From Aquanectria penicillioides (lineage: Eukaryota > Ascomycota > Sordariomycetes > Hypocreales > Nectriaceae), in assembly GCA_003415625.1 (NCBI GenBank), contig PYIU01000011.1, positions 137,001 to 201,000 on the forward strand: a DNA stretch of 64,000 bases, given 5' to 3'. The notes below the pieces were generated by a model. It made no database searches. It was given only the letters and a program-made list of their open reading frames with translations, and was not told the origin of the DNA. How positions within the stretch are numbered: the first letter of the stretch is position 1; every line of letters begins with the position of its first letter. The position numbers were made by a program, and so were the translations under genes. This document shows positions 32,725-45,400 of this stretch, in pieces.

Positions 32725-32732
32725 TTTATATA
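32725..32732 (-). promoter_or_regulatory. TATA box candidate of the pectate lyase gene
   Basis: Reads TATATAAA on the minus strand, about 195 bases before the start codon. Confidence 0.35.
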
Positions 32733-35700
32733 CAATAACATGACTATATCTCGGTGGATTATTTTCCTTCCACCTCCAAAATTGGCTTACGCAATCCCGT
32801 CACATACTTACATGGGCCCCTTGTGCGGCGCGGGCGTGGCTGTCACTCGCGAGAGCTGGAAGCACCTGAAACCACGCACGTCTCAACTGGTTTTAGTAAA
32901 ATTTAGGTTAAACATAGGGTTAAAGTCTTGTTTCAGTAATCAGACAGCATACACGTATTCAGTTGAGCGCTGAAAGGCTTGGGGAGCGTAGTGATTTCTT
33001 AAAGTCAGCATATCCCCCCATCATCCCGCAAACACGAAAATAGATACAAGCTCTTTAACTCATCTGATTTATTTAATCCCCTATGTTAGTTTGATCATGC
33101 TCCAGAAACCTTGGCATTTATGGGGATATCTCAAGCTTCAATGTGGATTCAAGTACGGACGAAATCCGCGTATTCTCTTGACTGTGCAGAGGTGCCAACT
33201 GCGTACCCAGCAAGGATGTGACCCAATGAAACGCGTTCTAGAAGTCACGCTCAATGCATTAAAACTTCACCCCAGTCAACAGACTCCCTACTCAAAGCCC
33301 CTCGTCACTAAAGGGATGAAAAAGCCAGTGTGACACGTGATCTTGCAACTGAATGCCAGTCCTATTTCACACCTGTTATTCCCTCATGGAGAGGGGACCG
33401 TTGTTTAGGGGCCTGTTGGCCAGGGTTCAGTCTCGAGTGTTTCTATTGTGTTCCTCTTGCCGCCGCTTTCATCCAGTCGCTCAATTGGAGCAGATGATCG
33501 CTTGCTTAGCGAGTATCGGCCTTGTACCAGGTTCATGTACCCGGTACTTGGACTCTCGCGATAATTCAGTGGACGATCATGTCTATGAGAATGCCGGGGA
33601 AATGCTACGCTGCCGGTGCCTCCGCACATTGAAGGGGATGCGACCCCAGTCCAAACAAGGTCTCGTAGGGGGCCACGAGGAAATATCCACTGTTTTGCCA
33701 AGGCTGAAACGCCATGACCCTTTTCCGCGGAACATGCTCCCCTTGCAGATGACGCCGATGACAGCAAAGGATCGCTTCATTGGTTTGGATCCGGAGGTGC
33801 GTAAGAGTTCCTTAATCTCTGTAAAACAGTTCATCAGGCCAGAGGGATATCCAACTACCACCTTTGTTGTCTCAGACTCCACGGCTTGCATGTCAGCAAC
33901 TGCCTACACGGCATAGCAAACACCCACCGCTGAAGCGCTGTTACAGGCCGTTCCAGTATAATGTTGATCATCTGATTTATCCATCAAGCAGTGGAATGTT
34001 ATTGTAGAGGGAACTCTTTTGACAACATACACGGCGTCGCCTTGGCTAGTGCGCCTGACTACATGGTAATGATAGAGAATCTCATACTCCAAGGGTTTTC
34101 ACAATGTGCTCATTCGACGCTATCAGTGGCCAAGTCGAAAATCACCTGAGGTTGTAGCGAGGTGATGTTCAGCGTATAGCTTTGAGCTGCGAGTGTGCTC
34201 CTATGTTATGTCGTAGACTCCAGCTAATTGGAGGAGAAAGATTGACGGCAATTTTCGCTCGCCGGAGCTTTTTATTGGAAGCGACCAGCCGAAACACACC
34301 CATCCACGAAGTTTTAAGATACCTGGCTCAACTCGTTTTCGCGTTGATCTGCTTGCTTTGGGGTGTTCCAAAAAAAATGAATCAGAAATGTAGAAATAAG
34401 TGAATGAAAAGGGGCTGGCTGCACCGTATCTTTATGGTAAATTAACGGACGAAACCTAATAAAGGAACAGACTAGCTGTTAGAATACAAACTCATCTGCA
34501 GGATGCACCTAGAATCTGTAATGAGAATCAAGAGGTAGAGGGAAACAGCGGAGTAAATAAAATACATGAACAGCTAAGACTAGAAGGAAATGTCGTTTCC
34601 TCTAAATACATAATAGATCAAGATGAAATTAACTCGATCAACTAGAACCACATGCAAACAACCTTCGAGATGGAAAACGAGTGGCCTGTCATAAGGTGCT
34701 CGTCTTTGTGTGTCCGGCGCTGCTGGTGATAGACGTTAGCTTGTTCTATGCGATGGTTCTAGTAAATCCAGCGCAGCAATCATATCAATAATCACTTGAC
34801 AACATGTGAGTTTGGATTGCAACGCTTATACCCCGTTTATTGGAGAGACTAAATGCATGAGATTGAAAATAAAGTGAAAGGAGAGAACGGGGGTGTGTTG
34901 TGGGAGCAGTCTAGGGTAGATGCTCACCTTTGTCGTCATAGATATGATTGGTGGAAACCAATTTGCAATGATTCTCAACACTGAGGCTGTGCAGACAAGC
35001 ATACAATGCTTCATGTTTCGCCGAATTTTCAGCTTTCTGTTTCTGGGGATTGTTCTAGTTGATTGAGTCAACTTTTCATGACCACACTATTTATCTTGGC
35101 CCTGTTGCTCTTGCTTCCAATTTTTGGCTATATGTTTACTTACTTCCCCTTATTTCTGCGTGCGTCATGTTTCTCGTCGGGTAGCGGCTTCGTCTTCTCT
35201 GGATGTCTGGATGGAGGTATGTGTTCTGGCGGTCTGAACCAAGATCATTTTTGTTTTTCATTCACTGCTTATGGAATTTCTATCTGGTCCTCAGGACTCC
35301 CCCACGGTTAGGGAAATACTCGCCTTGATCACGAATTTATCGCCATGTCCTGGGACTGTTTCGAAGGGCGGTAGTTCGATTGGCTGTTTCCAGGAATGGT
35401 AAATAGCTTGGAATTTGGCAGATTACGCGATACCAAGGCAATTATGCCGTTTCAATCCCAATTCCATCCAGTGGAAACAGGCATTGCTATCAGAAGGGCG
35501 GAACAAGGTACCCTTTTTCTTTTTCTTAGCTGTCAATTAACGCTGATCGAAGTCAGGGGTGTGTTGATCCTGTTTGTTGCAAGTCCCGACCCAAGTAGGT
35601 CCCCTAGAGATTGTATCCAAAAAGCGAGAGAGGTTCTCATTGTGGAAGGCGAAGGCGAAGGTAAACCCTCGTTATCCTGTGAGAGCTACTGGACCGTTCT

Positions 35701-37382
35701 AGAATCCTTTTATGAGAGTGTGCAGGCAACGCAAAAGTTCTTGAGAATAGCGGGGCGTTACCAGGCTGATGGATAACGGCTCCTATGAATCAGGGCTTCA
35801 GGCATCGGCCGAAAGCTCCACAGCGCCCAGACCTAGTGGAAATGTGGCTGTGAATGTTGAGAACCCACTCCGGATTGTTGTCGTGTGATGCCATATGCGG
35901 GGCATCGCCAGGGCTGAGCATCACCAACCTGGCAATATCAGAGACTCCAAGGACAACGATGGGGCTGAGCTATAGATGGTGTATTATAGTTGACGATCTA
36001 AAGGTATTGCCACCATAGACGTCGTGAAACTGTACAAAGAGGAGCATATGGCGGCGGAATCCTTTAATGCCATGTGTAGTGTCTGATTGGAGGGAAACCA
36101 AGCGGTAATTGTACCATTCCAGTCCTTGGAAATCCTTTGTTGAGATGAACTGGTCCTGGCGGTGGCAAAATACAAGAATTTGAAATGCAAAGTAGTTTAT
36201 GAAGCGCTAGTGAGGGTGGAGTGAAGTTGGAGTACTGCCTGCCACGAGGAGTGAAGCAATACAATGCGTGATTGTTGAGCTTGATCAGAGGCGTGCGTGA
36301 TTAGAGGCAGAAACTAACATCATATCCACCATCAATCAATCCCGCGTTGGTTTCCAAAATGACGCAAATATGCGACTAAATGTCGAAAACTTTATTCTCT
36401 AATCTGCGTCCTCAAAATGTATATATGGTTGCCGAACTTGAACCAAGTTGAGCATTGAAGCGAGCTTGCGAGGCTCTGTGGAAGTAGAGGCTCTCACTAA
36501 CCACCCCGCGTTTGTACTCTACGGGGGGGATGTGGTGATGTGAACGCGTGGACTTTTGTGAGTCTTAATTATTCAATCATTTGGAATTGACGGTCTGAAC
36601 TGCGAGCAATGACGCGAAGTCACTGGTGATGTGGCTTGCCGATCGGGACAATGATCTCGCCGTTGAACACAATCGCGATCCTTCGCCGCTGACTCGCGGT
36701 ATTATTGGTCCCCTGCCATCGCTCTTCGCGAGTTAGACTTCGCGGGTTCGTGCACTCGGGTGCCGAGGCGCCAGCATCCGTGTCCGCGAACCGCGCCTGT
36801 GTCAGATCCTTGCACTCATCTTAATGCCTGGACCAATCAACCGTGGGTCCTCCTCGCAGGATGAGTCTTGGCAGTGGCTCCAGATAGCTGGGAATTCTTG
36901 TAAATATCTCAAATGTGATTATTTGCATCTTGTATTGGATAGAGAATGATCAAGACCGTTGCTGGTTTGCACATCCTCACTGTATCCGGGCTGTGAAGAT
37001 CTAATGAGATGCCTCCGGGACTTTACTGGAAAAATGACAACAATTATCGTGATCCTAGGAAGAATGACAAGTGCGCTAATACCTCAAACTGCATAGTTCG
37101 CTTGACTGACAAAGGCCAAGACGGCTCTTGGCGCCGCGAAGGATGCTCAGCCCCTGGTTCCCCATAGGGCCCGAAGGATGATTATACCCTGAAGTCAAAG
37201 CCTCAAAATGCTGGCGGAATCAACCAGATGCCCCCTCGTTAATTTTGTTTGGGGGATTCTTGATCTAAGGACTGGGATGCAAGATCAACCGAGAAACCTT
37301 GCAGCGGGTGCCTCGTGCTGCTCGGTCCCGAGATTCGGCCACGATTCTGTTGGACTCATGACGAGGTGGCGATACAATTGAC
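32733..37382. other. 4.6 kb region without a supported gene
   Basis: Longest frames: 33353-33916 (+, 187 codons, contains CSSCRRFHP, vaguely like fungal F-box proteins), 35063-35311 (+, one hydrophobic N-terminal segment FILALLLLLPIFGYM) and 35396-35776 (+). None has a convincing domain or splice continuation; opposite-strand frames of similar size overlap the first. GC content varies, with a GC-richer patch near 36600-36830. It may contain unique small genes that I cannot confirm. Confidence 0.45.
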
Positions 37383-37388
37383 TATAAA
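37383..37388 (+). promoter_or_regulatory. TATA box candidate
   Basis: TATAAA, 127 bases before the glyoxalase-like gene start, followed by a C/T-rich leader. Confidence 0.5.
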
Positions 37389-37509
37389 GCGAGCTCCAAC
37401 CAAGCCTGTTGGATAATGTTCCATCAAGCCCATCGCAGTTGATTCGATCCACCATCTACAACCTACTCTCTCAACCTTCTATCCTTTCACTTTACCACCC
37501 ATCCTCACC

Positions 37510-38241
37510 ATGGTCCGCATTGCTTCCGTCATCGCAACAGCTTTTCTGTTTGCAACTGAACTCCTCACACCCGCCTCAGCATGCGTCACTCACATCCCGA
37601 AACGCTCTAACAGCACATATCCAGTTGTTGAGTTTGGAAGTGACACTGCAGCTGACCCCGCAACCCTGGGCTACTCTATCAACCATCTCTGCATTAATGT
37701 CAGGGACTTGAACACCAGCGTCGAGTTCTACTCGACCATCTTCGGTCTCCGCAAGCTCTTCACTTTGAAGATCTCGGAGCATTACTCTATCACCTACATG
37801 GGCCACAGCCATGGCGGCAAGAACGGAACCGGCTACCAGACTACTGCGGAGATGTACCGTGAGAAGAACAATTCCGAAGGTCTCATTGAACTGGTTCACA
37901 TCGACGTCCCCAACAATGATCTCCCCGCGTCGACTCGAACTGCAAACACCTTCGGTCATATCGGCATGATTGTTCCCGACATTGTTGCCACGCAGGAGCG
38001 CCTTGACTCATTCCCTGAAGTCAACATCCTCAAGAGATACGACGAGGATCAAAGACTGGGAAGCCAAATTGCCACTGCCACCAGCCTGTCTGACGAAGTC
38101 GTTTCTCAACTTTCACAGGCAGAGATCGATACCATCCTGGCATTTGTTGTTCCGGTCAATAAGCCGTTGATCTTTGTCGCTGACCCTGACGGCAACCTGA
38201 TTGAAATCATGCCCCAGGTTGAACAGGTCGCTCTTTTGTAA
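37510..38241 (+). CDS. Secreted glyoxalase-I-like protein (VOC superfamily)
   Basis: 243 residues, single exon, start ATG 37510 in the context CACCATGG. The signal peptide is MVRIASVIATAFLFATELLTPASA, then KR at 31-32. The fold has two VOC halves. The four glyoxalase I metal ligands are all at expected spots: His59 (SINHLCINVRD), Glu127 (GLIELVH), His150 (FGHIGMIVPD) and Glu232 (GNLIEIM). Cytosolic glyoxalase I converts the methylglyoxal-glutathione adduct to S-lactoylglutathione; a secreted copy would meet little glutathione, so its substrate may differ. Glycosylation sequons (NST, NTS, NGT, NNS) fit secretion. Codon use is strongly biased to C-ending codons, suggesting good expression. Confidence 0.88.
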   Translation: MVRIASVIATAFLFATELLTPASACVTHIPKRSNSTYPVVEFGSDTAADPATLGYSINHLCINVRDLNTSVEFYSTIFGLRKLFTLKISEHYSITYMGHSHGGKNGTGYQTTAEMYREKNNSEGLIELVHIDVPNNDLPASTRTANTFGHIGMIVPDIVATQERLDSFPEVNILKRYDEDQRLGSQIATATSLSDEVVSQLSQAEIDTILAFVVPVNKPLIFVADPDGNLIEIMPQVEQVALL

Positions 38242-40042
38242 AAAGAGCCTCGTGATTTCGGTGGCGATTAAATACTAGAAGGGAAGAGTATTTACAAATT
38301 TTTATTCTCAGGGAGAGTTGGGACAGGCTGCTTTAATTTACATGTATGGATAGCGCGAGGGGAAATAGTGTAAAAATAAGGGCTTATTCTCAGTATTGAG
38401 GCGGTGTCAAGTAGTTAGAAACACAAACGCTTTATTATCTAAGACCAACCTTCTCTGCTACAACAGTCGTGGAGTAGATGACAAGAACATCCCCGTATGG
38501 CGCGTCGCGATGTAGTGAGTGAAACGAAAGTCTTCCATATTATGCCCCTCGGTGTGAATTAAAATCAGTGGCAATCCCGCGTGAAAGCACCCAACTACTA
38601 GGGGGATCTCTAAACCGACCTTTCCCCCGTGACAGATTCTCAGTCACAGCTAAAAAAAAAAAAAAAAAAGTACATAAGTAACAGACGTTCAAAATGCTAT
38701 TGCAGCTAATTGTAACAGTACTTTGGCGATATAATTTGGATTTCGTGAGAGGGAAGCACATATCTTCTAGTTGAAATTGTCCTACATATCTGTCAGTCCA
38801 AAGAGAGGATAATGCCTACCGGCTTAGTTTCGTATACCCGCCCGCGTGTTAGTCTGCGAAGTGAGGGTATGCCATCACTACATTCAATGCAACGTGTCAC
38901 TACGCCAGCAGTACGTGGCTATGTGGCTGAGAATAAAGAGTCTCTCATTACGAGAATCTTCACATCGTGCTCACCTGATGCTGACCAGCTAACTAGAAAG
39001 GTAGCTAAGGGTCTAGCCACGGTGCTGATCAGCACAGTGATTCGTCTTACCGTGTGCGGGGTAGGAAGCTGATACCCGGGGTCGAATTCCGGGATCTGTT
39101 GTACTCGTTCCGATTGGGAAAGAACTTTTTTATGTATATGGATGGATGTTCGAGACTTGTCTCCATTGCGACGAGTTGTTGATGCTAAAGGAGGGGGTGC
39201 TATCTACCCGCGAGCAGTTCGGATCTCACCCGGCTTGGGTCAACAATATCCCTTTGACTTAAGGACGACCCGAGGAATGCCATTAGCATGTCGTGGCGGT
39301 ATATTCGCACTAAAGTCTCGATACATGACATCATCTCTTCGTGTGTGAGCTGATCAATAATCGAAATGGGAGTAGAAAATAAGTATCTTCACCTGTGAAG
39401 CTACTTGTGAACAACATGATTGGGCCTAGCTCACCACCATCTCATGCAACCAACGTGCCGACATAAGTCACATGCGGATGGTGTCTACAGGCCCACTGTG
39501 GGGTGACCCTTCTTCAAGTCTTTTTGACGGAATATCTCTTGATAATACTTGCACTTTGCCATTCACCGAACCGACCCGAGATATCTCTCAGCAAGAGAAC
39601 ATATACAGAAAGGCGCCACCAGATAGAGGAACAATTACAAAAATCGAGCTTTTTACGCTTGTATTGCGTTTAGATCCCCGAGCTTGAACATGATACGTCG
39701 ATTATCGATCGGATGCCGCGGGAGCAAGGTGCCTTCGTGTTGCTCAATCCCATGACCCTTTCTCACTTCTCGTGCGCCCCTCCAGCCGTCTTGCATCAAG
39801 CCTCTTAGGAAGCTTGCTTTCGCAGGAGCGCCTTAATGCCGGCGGTTGCACACGAGATGGATGCAAATAGCCTAGAGGATCTTCAATCGTATCCAAAAAC
39901 AGTGCAGCGTGGTTCTGAGACAATGGGGGGCCAATAGAGGCGCCCGAGTTGGAGAGCAAAGCCAACACGATATGCAGAAGCAGTTGCCGTTATTCAATAT
40001 TATACCAATATAATTATCATACGCTGCGACGTACTATGGGTG
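38242..40042. other. Region without a supported gene
   Basis: Contains an 18-base A run at 38652-38669. Short frames at 38812-39072, 39142-39348, 39472-39687 and 39744-39968 (minus) show no known features. Some may be fragments of a decayed element. Confidence 0.45.
38652..38669. repeat. Poly-A/T run
   Basis: Eighteen consecutive A on the plus strand; length may be affected by sequencing. Confidence 0.8.
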
Positions 40043-40048
40043 TATAAA
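40043..40048 (+). promoter_or_regulatory. TATA box candidate
   Basis: TATAAA, 149 bases before the small secreted protein start. Confidence 0.45.
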
Positions 40049-40191
40049 GCTGCGTATCGCAGCCCAAATGCATCTTTGCTCACACCATCAGTCTCTTCCA
40101 CAGCACCGTACGCCACCAAGCGCCCACCAACACATCATACTGCTTTATATCAGTGTACGCCCTTTATTTCCACCTAAAAATTTGATACAAA

Positions 40192-40615
40192 ATGCGCTTT
40201 GCCACTCTTTTTGCCCCTGCAACTGTGCTCATCGCTGGTGCCTCTGCTGGCGGCCCGAGTGCACGCGCCGACCCTCACATTTCCGATTTCCGCCTCTGGG
40301 GCACATCCAACTGCCAAGATAATTCTAAGAACTATGGAGTTTGGACTGTTCTCAAATCCGATACTAAGAAGTGCACAAATCTTCATGAATACGACACCGA
40401 AGACATTTTCAAGGGTGTCTATCTGACGGACATTACAGAAGGCTACAACCGTAAGGCGCCTACTTGACTCTCTCCCTAACCCCCGTGTGTAGTCAATTAA
40501 CTAGGGCTTAGTATACGTCTACAAGGACGTAGACTGCAAGAAAGGAAAGACCAAGGTCGAAGCTGGAAGCTGTTCGGGTACCAAATATCAGTGGAAGGCA
40601 TTCATCGTGGAGTGA
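40192..40615 (+). CDS. Small secreted cysteine protein with one intron
   Basis: 120 residues; exons 40192-40450 and 40512-40615, intron GTAAGG..CTTAG, phase 1. The signal peptide is MRFATLFAPATVLIAGASA; the mature part starts near GGPSARADPHISDF. Four cysteines (SNCQDN, KKCTN, VDCKK and GSCSG contexts) would give two disulfides. The layout WGTSNCQDN..GVWTVLKSDT..YVYKDVDCKKG..GSCSGTKYQW suggests a small beta-rich fold. No enzyme motif. It resembles the 134-residue secreted protein at 10338-10742 in size and export but not clearly in sequence. Function unknown; effector-like or a surface protein. Confidence 0.8.
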
Positions 40616-42329
40616 AGACGAGAATTCTGGACATCGAAATTGCACACTATGTCAAGGCCTTATTTTGTAAAACGCCCGGATATTCTTTCTAAGAGGCACT
40701 ATAAATCGCTCCTTTGTATCACTTAGGCCCATTAATGGCTGCGCCTTAATTCATCTTACACTTATTGTATTTGCAAAGAACGCTAGTGTTTCCATAATAG
40801 AAGCATACATCTCAGATATGATTCTGACTCTTTGTATCTCTATCAAGTATCTTGGTGCCTATATATCCTAGAGAGTAGACCAAAGACATTGTATTATCAG
40901 CATTCGTGTCAATGGCTTCCAAGTACCCAATGTGGCGGGTATTTTAATCCGGCCGAGGATGCGCATTGCTCTTGCAGGTGCTGCATGCCAAGCATTTGTT
41001 TACGAGGAAGCGTTTGCTTGGCTATGCTCTTGCATGAATACTCGCTTACCTTATCATGACTACGAGTAAAAAGAAAAGATGTGATTACAAGCAAAATATA
41101 GTATTTGACGAGATGACGTTCTGTAGCTATGTTAAAATCTTAAGTCTAAGAAAGGAATGGCAAAAGGAAATTGTTGATCCAAGTTGTAAACTGACCGAGG
41201 TTTATTCACAGCTACGTCAGGGTAACGAATATGGCCTGTTAAATTTCATACTGTGAGATTCGGTGGCGTCGTTTTCTTGGTCTCGATTAATAATGTCCGT
41301 GGTTTCTAGTAGGCGGCAACGCACGTATGTCTTGGAGGAAAACCCGCCGAACACAGATCATATGATATAGGGCTAATTGATCCGGACCACAATTGCTGGG
41401 CCGAATTCTCATCATCATATTCACAAATGGCTGAGATTTTGAATAAGAATAGCACTAGAATAGCCTACCCTAAACTATCCAACCAATACTAGAAAAATAC
41501 TGAGAATTAAAACGGATGAGAGCATTTCCCCATAAGACCCTGAAATATACCCAAAGGTCAAAATGCAGTCCAAGCTCGCAGCTGTCAACGGCACTTCATT
41601 GCAGGGATACGTGAATCTGTTGACCCCCTTTCCCACAAGTGGCTCGCAACGCTCGGGCGTTTCTGCCTACAAGTGACTGTGCCACTGCAAAATGTCCGGT
41701 GATGGAGTCATGTTTAGGAGAGTCTACCCTTGTATCATCTATACCCACAAGAGATTATATTCTAAGAGACGCGTGGCCGTCCTCTTTTCGTCATCACGGT
41801 AGGATAGACTGGACATCGGCGCCTTTGACCTGAGTCGATGGAGTACTCGGTGTGGAGTCAGGAAACAAAACAAGCGGCCTCATTGGTGCTGAAATATATC
41901 CTGGTCGAGGGACAAGGATTGATGGGTCTCTCCGCTCGCTAATTACGAATGATTGCGTCAACTTCCTCCTTTCCCCGGGAGAAAGCCCATCGCAACTGTC
42001 CCACGATCGCGGTGATAGTCAATAAGCGCTAGACTTGGATGGTGGACGACCAGACGAAAGGTGGAGTGAGCATGAGCATGAGCCATTTCAACTGCCTCGC
42101 CTGTGCTCTTTGACCAAAACTACGACCCTACTCCACGCTGAATTTGCACCTGGTGAAGTCCTGGCTTAGCAATCCATGTCCTTCCTCTGCTAGTGACTGG
42201 TGAAAAAGTAATTTTAGCTCCAACTGGAATTTACCCTTCATTCTATCTATCATCTTGAGGACCTTGGATTTATCTGCGACTGCTTGCTCATTGCAAAATT
42301 CGAACGGTATTCATAGGGCTGTTGCATTG
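40616..42329. other. Region without a supported gene
   Basis: Short frames only (40832-41059, 41056-41256, 41563-41673). Left flank of the large transposon insertion. Confidence 0.45.
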
Positions 42330-42334
42330 CCAAG
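42330..42334. repeat. Target-site duplication, left copy
   Basis: CCAAG, repeated directly after the right end of the element at 46902-46906. Confidence 0.6.
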
Positions 42335-42421
42335 TACGGTCGCACATTAGGCACGCGGTGACAAAGTGCAAAAACCCGAAAATCTAAAATCCCAAAATTC
42401 CAAAATTCTACCCTACCTTTA
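42335..42421 (+). repeat. Left terminal inverted repeat
   Basis: About 87 bases ending in ACCTTTA. At the sites where it differs from the right repeat it carries the T or A version. Confidence 0.85.
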
Positions 42422-45400
42422 GAAATCCCTCACACACCACATACCACATTCCACAAGATCATAATACCACAGCCAGCAAAAGACCTCTCATCCATACAAG
42501 ATAATATCCATTCTTTATTCAATAAAGGTCAAACCTATCTATAGATTCTTACTAAAATAAATTATCTTCTTTCTATATAAGGGCTATTAAATATTAATCT
42601 TTATATATTAAAGTTTTAAATTGCCTTTTAGGGTCTTATATAATATTTATTTATTTCCTTTAATTTATTATATAAAGAAATATTAAAGCTATATATATTA
42701 AATACCTCTATTTAATAGATTCTAAAGACTATAAATTAGCTTCTTTATATATAAAACTATAAAGTAATTAGCTGCTAAACCTTATAATAGTAGCTATTTA
42801 AATAGGGTTTTATATAATAATAGAATTGCTAAATAATAGAGAAATTTATTAAATATATATAGTTTTACTTTTATTTATATAGATTTTTTAATATATTTAT
42901 TCTTTAGGATATTTAAGGATAAAATAGACTATAAGTCTCTTTTAAATAATTTAAAAGATTTAATATTAATATAGTATAAAATAATAGTTTTATATAAGTT
43001 ATAAAAAAGAAGTAGCTTTTTAAATTGCTATTTAATTTCTTAAATAAGACCTTTAAAAGTTATTAGCAATTTATTATTTTAGATAAGGATATCTATATAA
43101 TTATATATGCATTTAAGGAAATATCCTAATCTTTTAAAATTAACTTTATAATTTCTATTAATTAGTCTTTCTAAAGGAGGTCTAAAAACATTAAGAGAGA
43201 AATTTTAAGCATTATATAGACTTTAATATTCCTAAATTAAATTTCCTTTAGTATTTAAATAGATATAAAAAATTAAAAATGTTTAAATTTTAAATTTATA
43301 GCTATATTAATATATACTTATAATATATAATTTAGTTTTATATTAGCTAATCTATAATAATTAAATTAAATATATTAAAGCAATACTTCTATATAATTTA
43401 GCATTTTAAAATAAGGCCATTCTTTATTTATTTAAACTATAGAATTGAAATACCTTTATAGGTAGTAGTATAAGCCAGCCTTATTTAAGCTAGGCTAGCT
43501 AAAATATTATATAAAAATAAAGATAGAAATTATTACTTTTATTATTAAAGAGATTAAATTTAATTATACTATATATATAAATTAAGCACTTAAAATATCT
43601 ATATTAAAAGCTAATAGTATTAACTTTAGTTAAAAGCTTTTAATTAATAGATTTCTTACTTTAATAAGCTTATTTAATATACTCTTTTTTTAAATAATAG
43701 TATAGGTAATTAAATTGCATTATATACAATTTATACTTTTATAATATAAAATAAATTTGCTAATTTTATATTACTTTAAAATAGATATAAGATTTATATA
43801 TAAAAGAATTAATAGTATATTATTTTAGGGATTCTAATAGATCTCTATTATATAAAAAGTATTTAAAATTAAGGCATTCTATTAAGGAAAGATAATAATG
43901 CTTTTAACTATAAGGTTTTATATATAATGCTAAATACTATATAAAGGATTAATATTAATTCCTTTCTTTTAGAAGATATATAGTATTAGTATATAATTTA
44001 ATTATTTATAATAGGATTTTTTAATTAAAAGATTAATAACTACTAATAACTATATATTTCTATATACTTAACCTTATGCTAAAAAGTTTAAAAATATTAA
44101 TAAAGTAATTAGCTTTTAATTTTATAATTAACTAAAGTCCTATTAAATAAAGTGCATAAATATATATAGAAATTAATTTAATTTATATAAAATACTATTA
44201 ATTCAATTTAGTATTAATTACTTAAATATAATATTAAACTTTAAATTAACCTAAACCTTAAAGGTAACCTAATACTATATGCCTTATAGACCTAACTTTA
44301 AGACTTTTAAAATAAAGAAATTAAAGGATTTTAGGTCTTATATATGCCTTATCTTTTCTTTTGCGCCGGTCTTTAAGTCTAAATTTAATAAGTGTAAAAG
44401 GCTAGGCCTATTCCTAACTCTTCTAATAGGGTAGTTATATAAGATAATATAAGTAGAATTGGACTTTTAGAGCGATTGCATTTAATTAAATGGATTGGGA
44501 AGGGTAATATCTCTAAAGAGGGCTCTTATTGCATATAGAAAGAACTTTCTAAAGGTAATTTTAATATTATATCTTTCTCTTCCTTAATTAACTTTACTAT
44601 ATAAAAAGGTTAATTATTATTAGGAATTAAAAAGTTCAATTATATAAAAAACTAGCTATTTTAAACCTTTTAATTAATTAACCTTTTAGTAAAGAGATTA
44701 ATAATAGTATAAGTATTTTTAAAATATAGATTTAGCAGTTAATTAAATCTAGCTTACTTTAACTAAGACTTTCCAATCTTATATAGGGTATTTACCTTAA
44801 ATTGTTTAGGAAAGTTAGGCTAAATAAATTATATAATTTATTCTTCCTTACTTATTGTAAACTTAAGAGTATTAATTATAATATTAAATAATAGAAAAGC
44901 ATTAAAATTAATAGTGCTTAAATAAATTAATATTTAGTAAAATATTAAGTAATTTATATACATTAAGCTTATTTATCTTTTTAGGAATAAAAAACCTATT
45001 TTAAGTTTAACTAAAAGTTATAAAACTAACTAATTATATTAAAAGCCTAATAGAATTTTTATAAGGGTTAGCTATCTTTTATAGTTAGTAAACTTAAAGA
45101 GCTTTTTAGGCTTATACTTAAAAGTTCTTCTTAAAGTTAGTTATATAATTATAAAGCTTTAATAATAGTTTTAATAGAGTAAAAGCAATAAACTATAAAG
45201 AACTTTAAGAAATTATATAAAATAAAGATACTTTACTATTAAAATTATTTAACTTAATTAATTTTAGCTATATAATACTGCAATAAAGGTAAAAAAGAAA
45301 GCTAGAAGTTTTATTTTAAATTTATTTATAGTAGCAATTAGTTTTTAGGCATTTAATCTCTCTTTAAGATAGTAGTATTTTGCATATAATAATAAAGAGA

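Noticed and set aside
33353..33916. 187-codon open frame with CSSCRRFHP, possibly an F-box-like protein
   Set aside because: Overlapping opposite-strand frames are almost as long, and no F-box or continued domain is visible; kept only in the description of the region.
41563..41673. Small frame MQSKLAAVNGTSLQGYVNLL
   Set aside because: It vaguely recalls a small phage-like domain, but is too short and loses the pattern after 20 residues.
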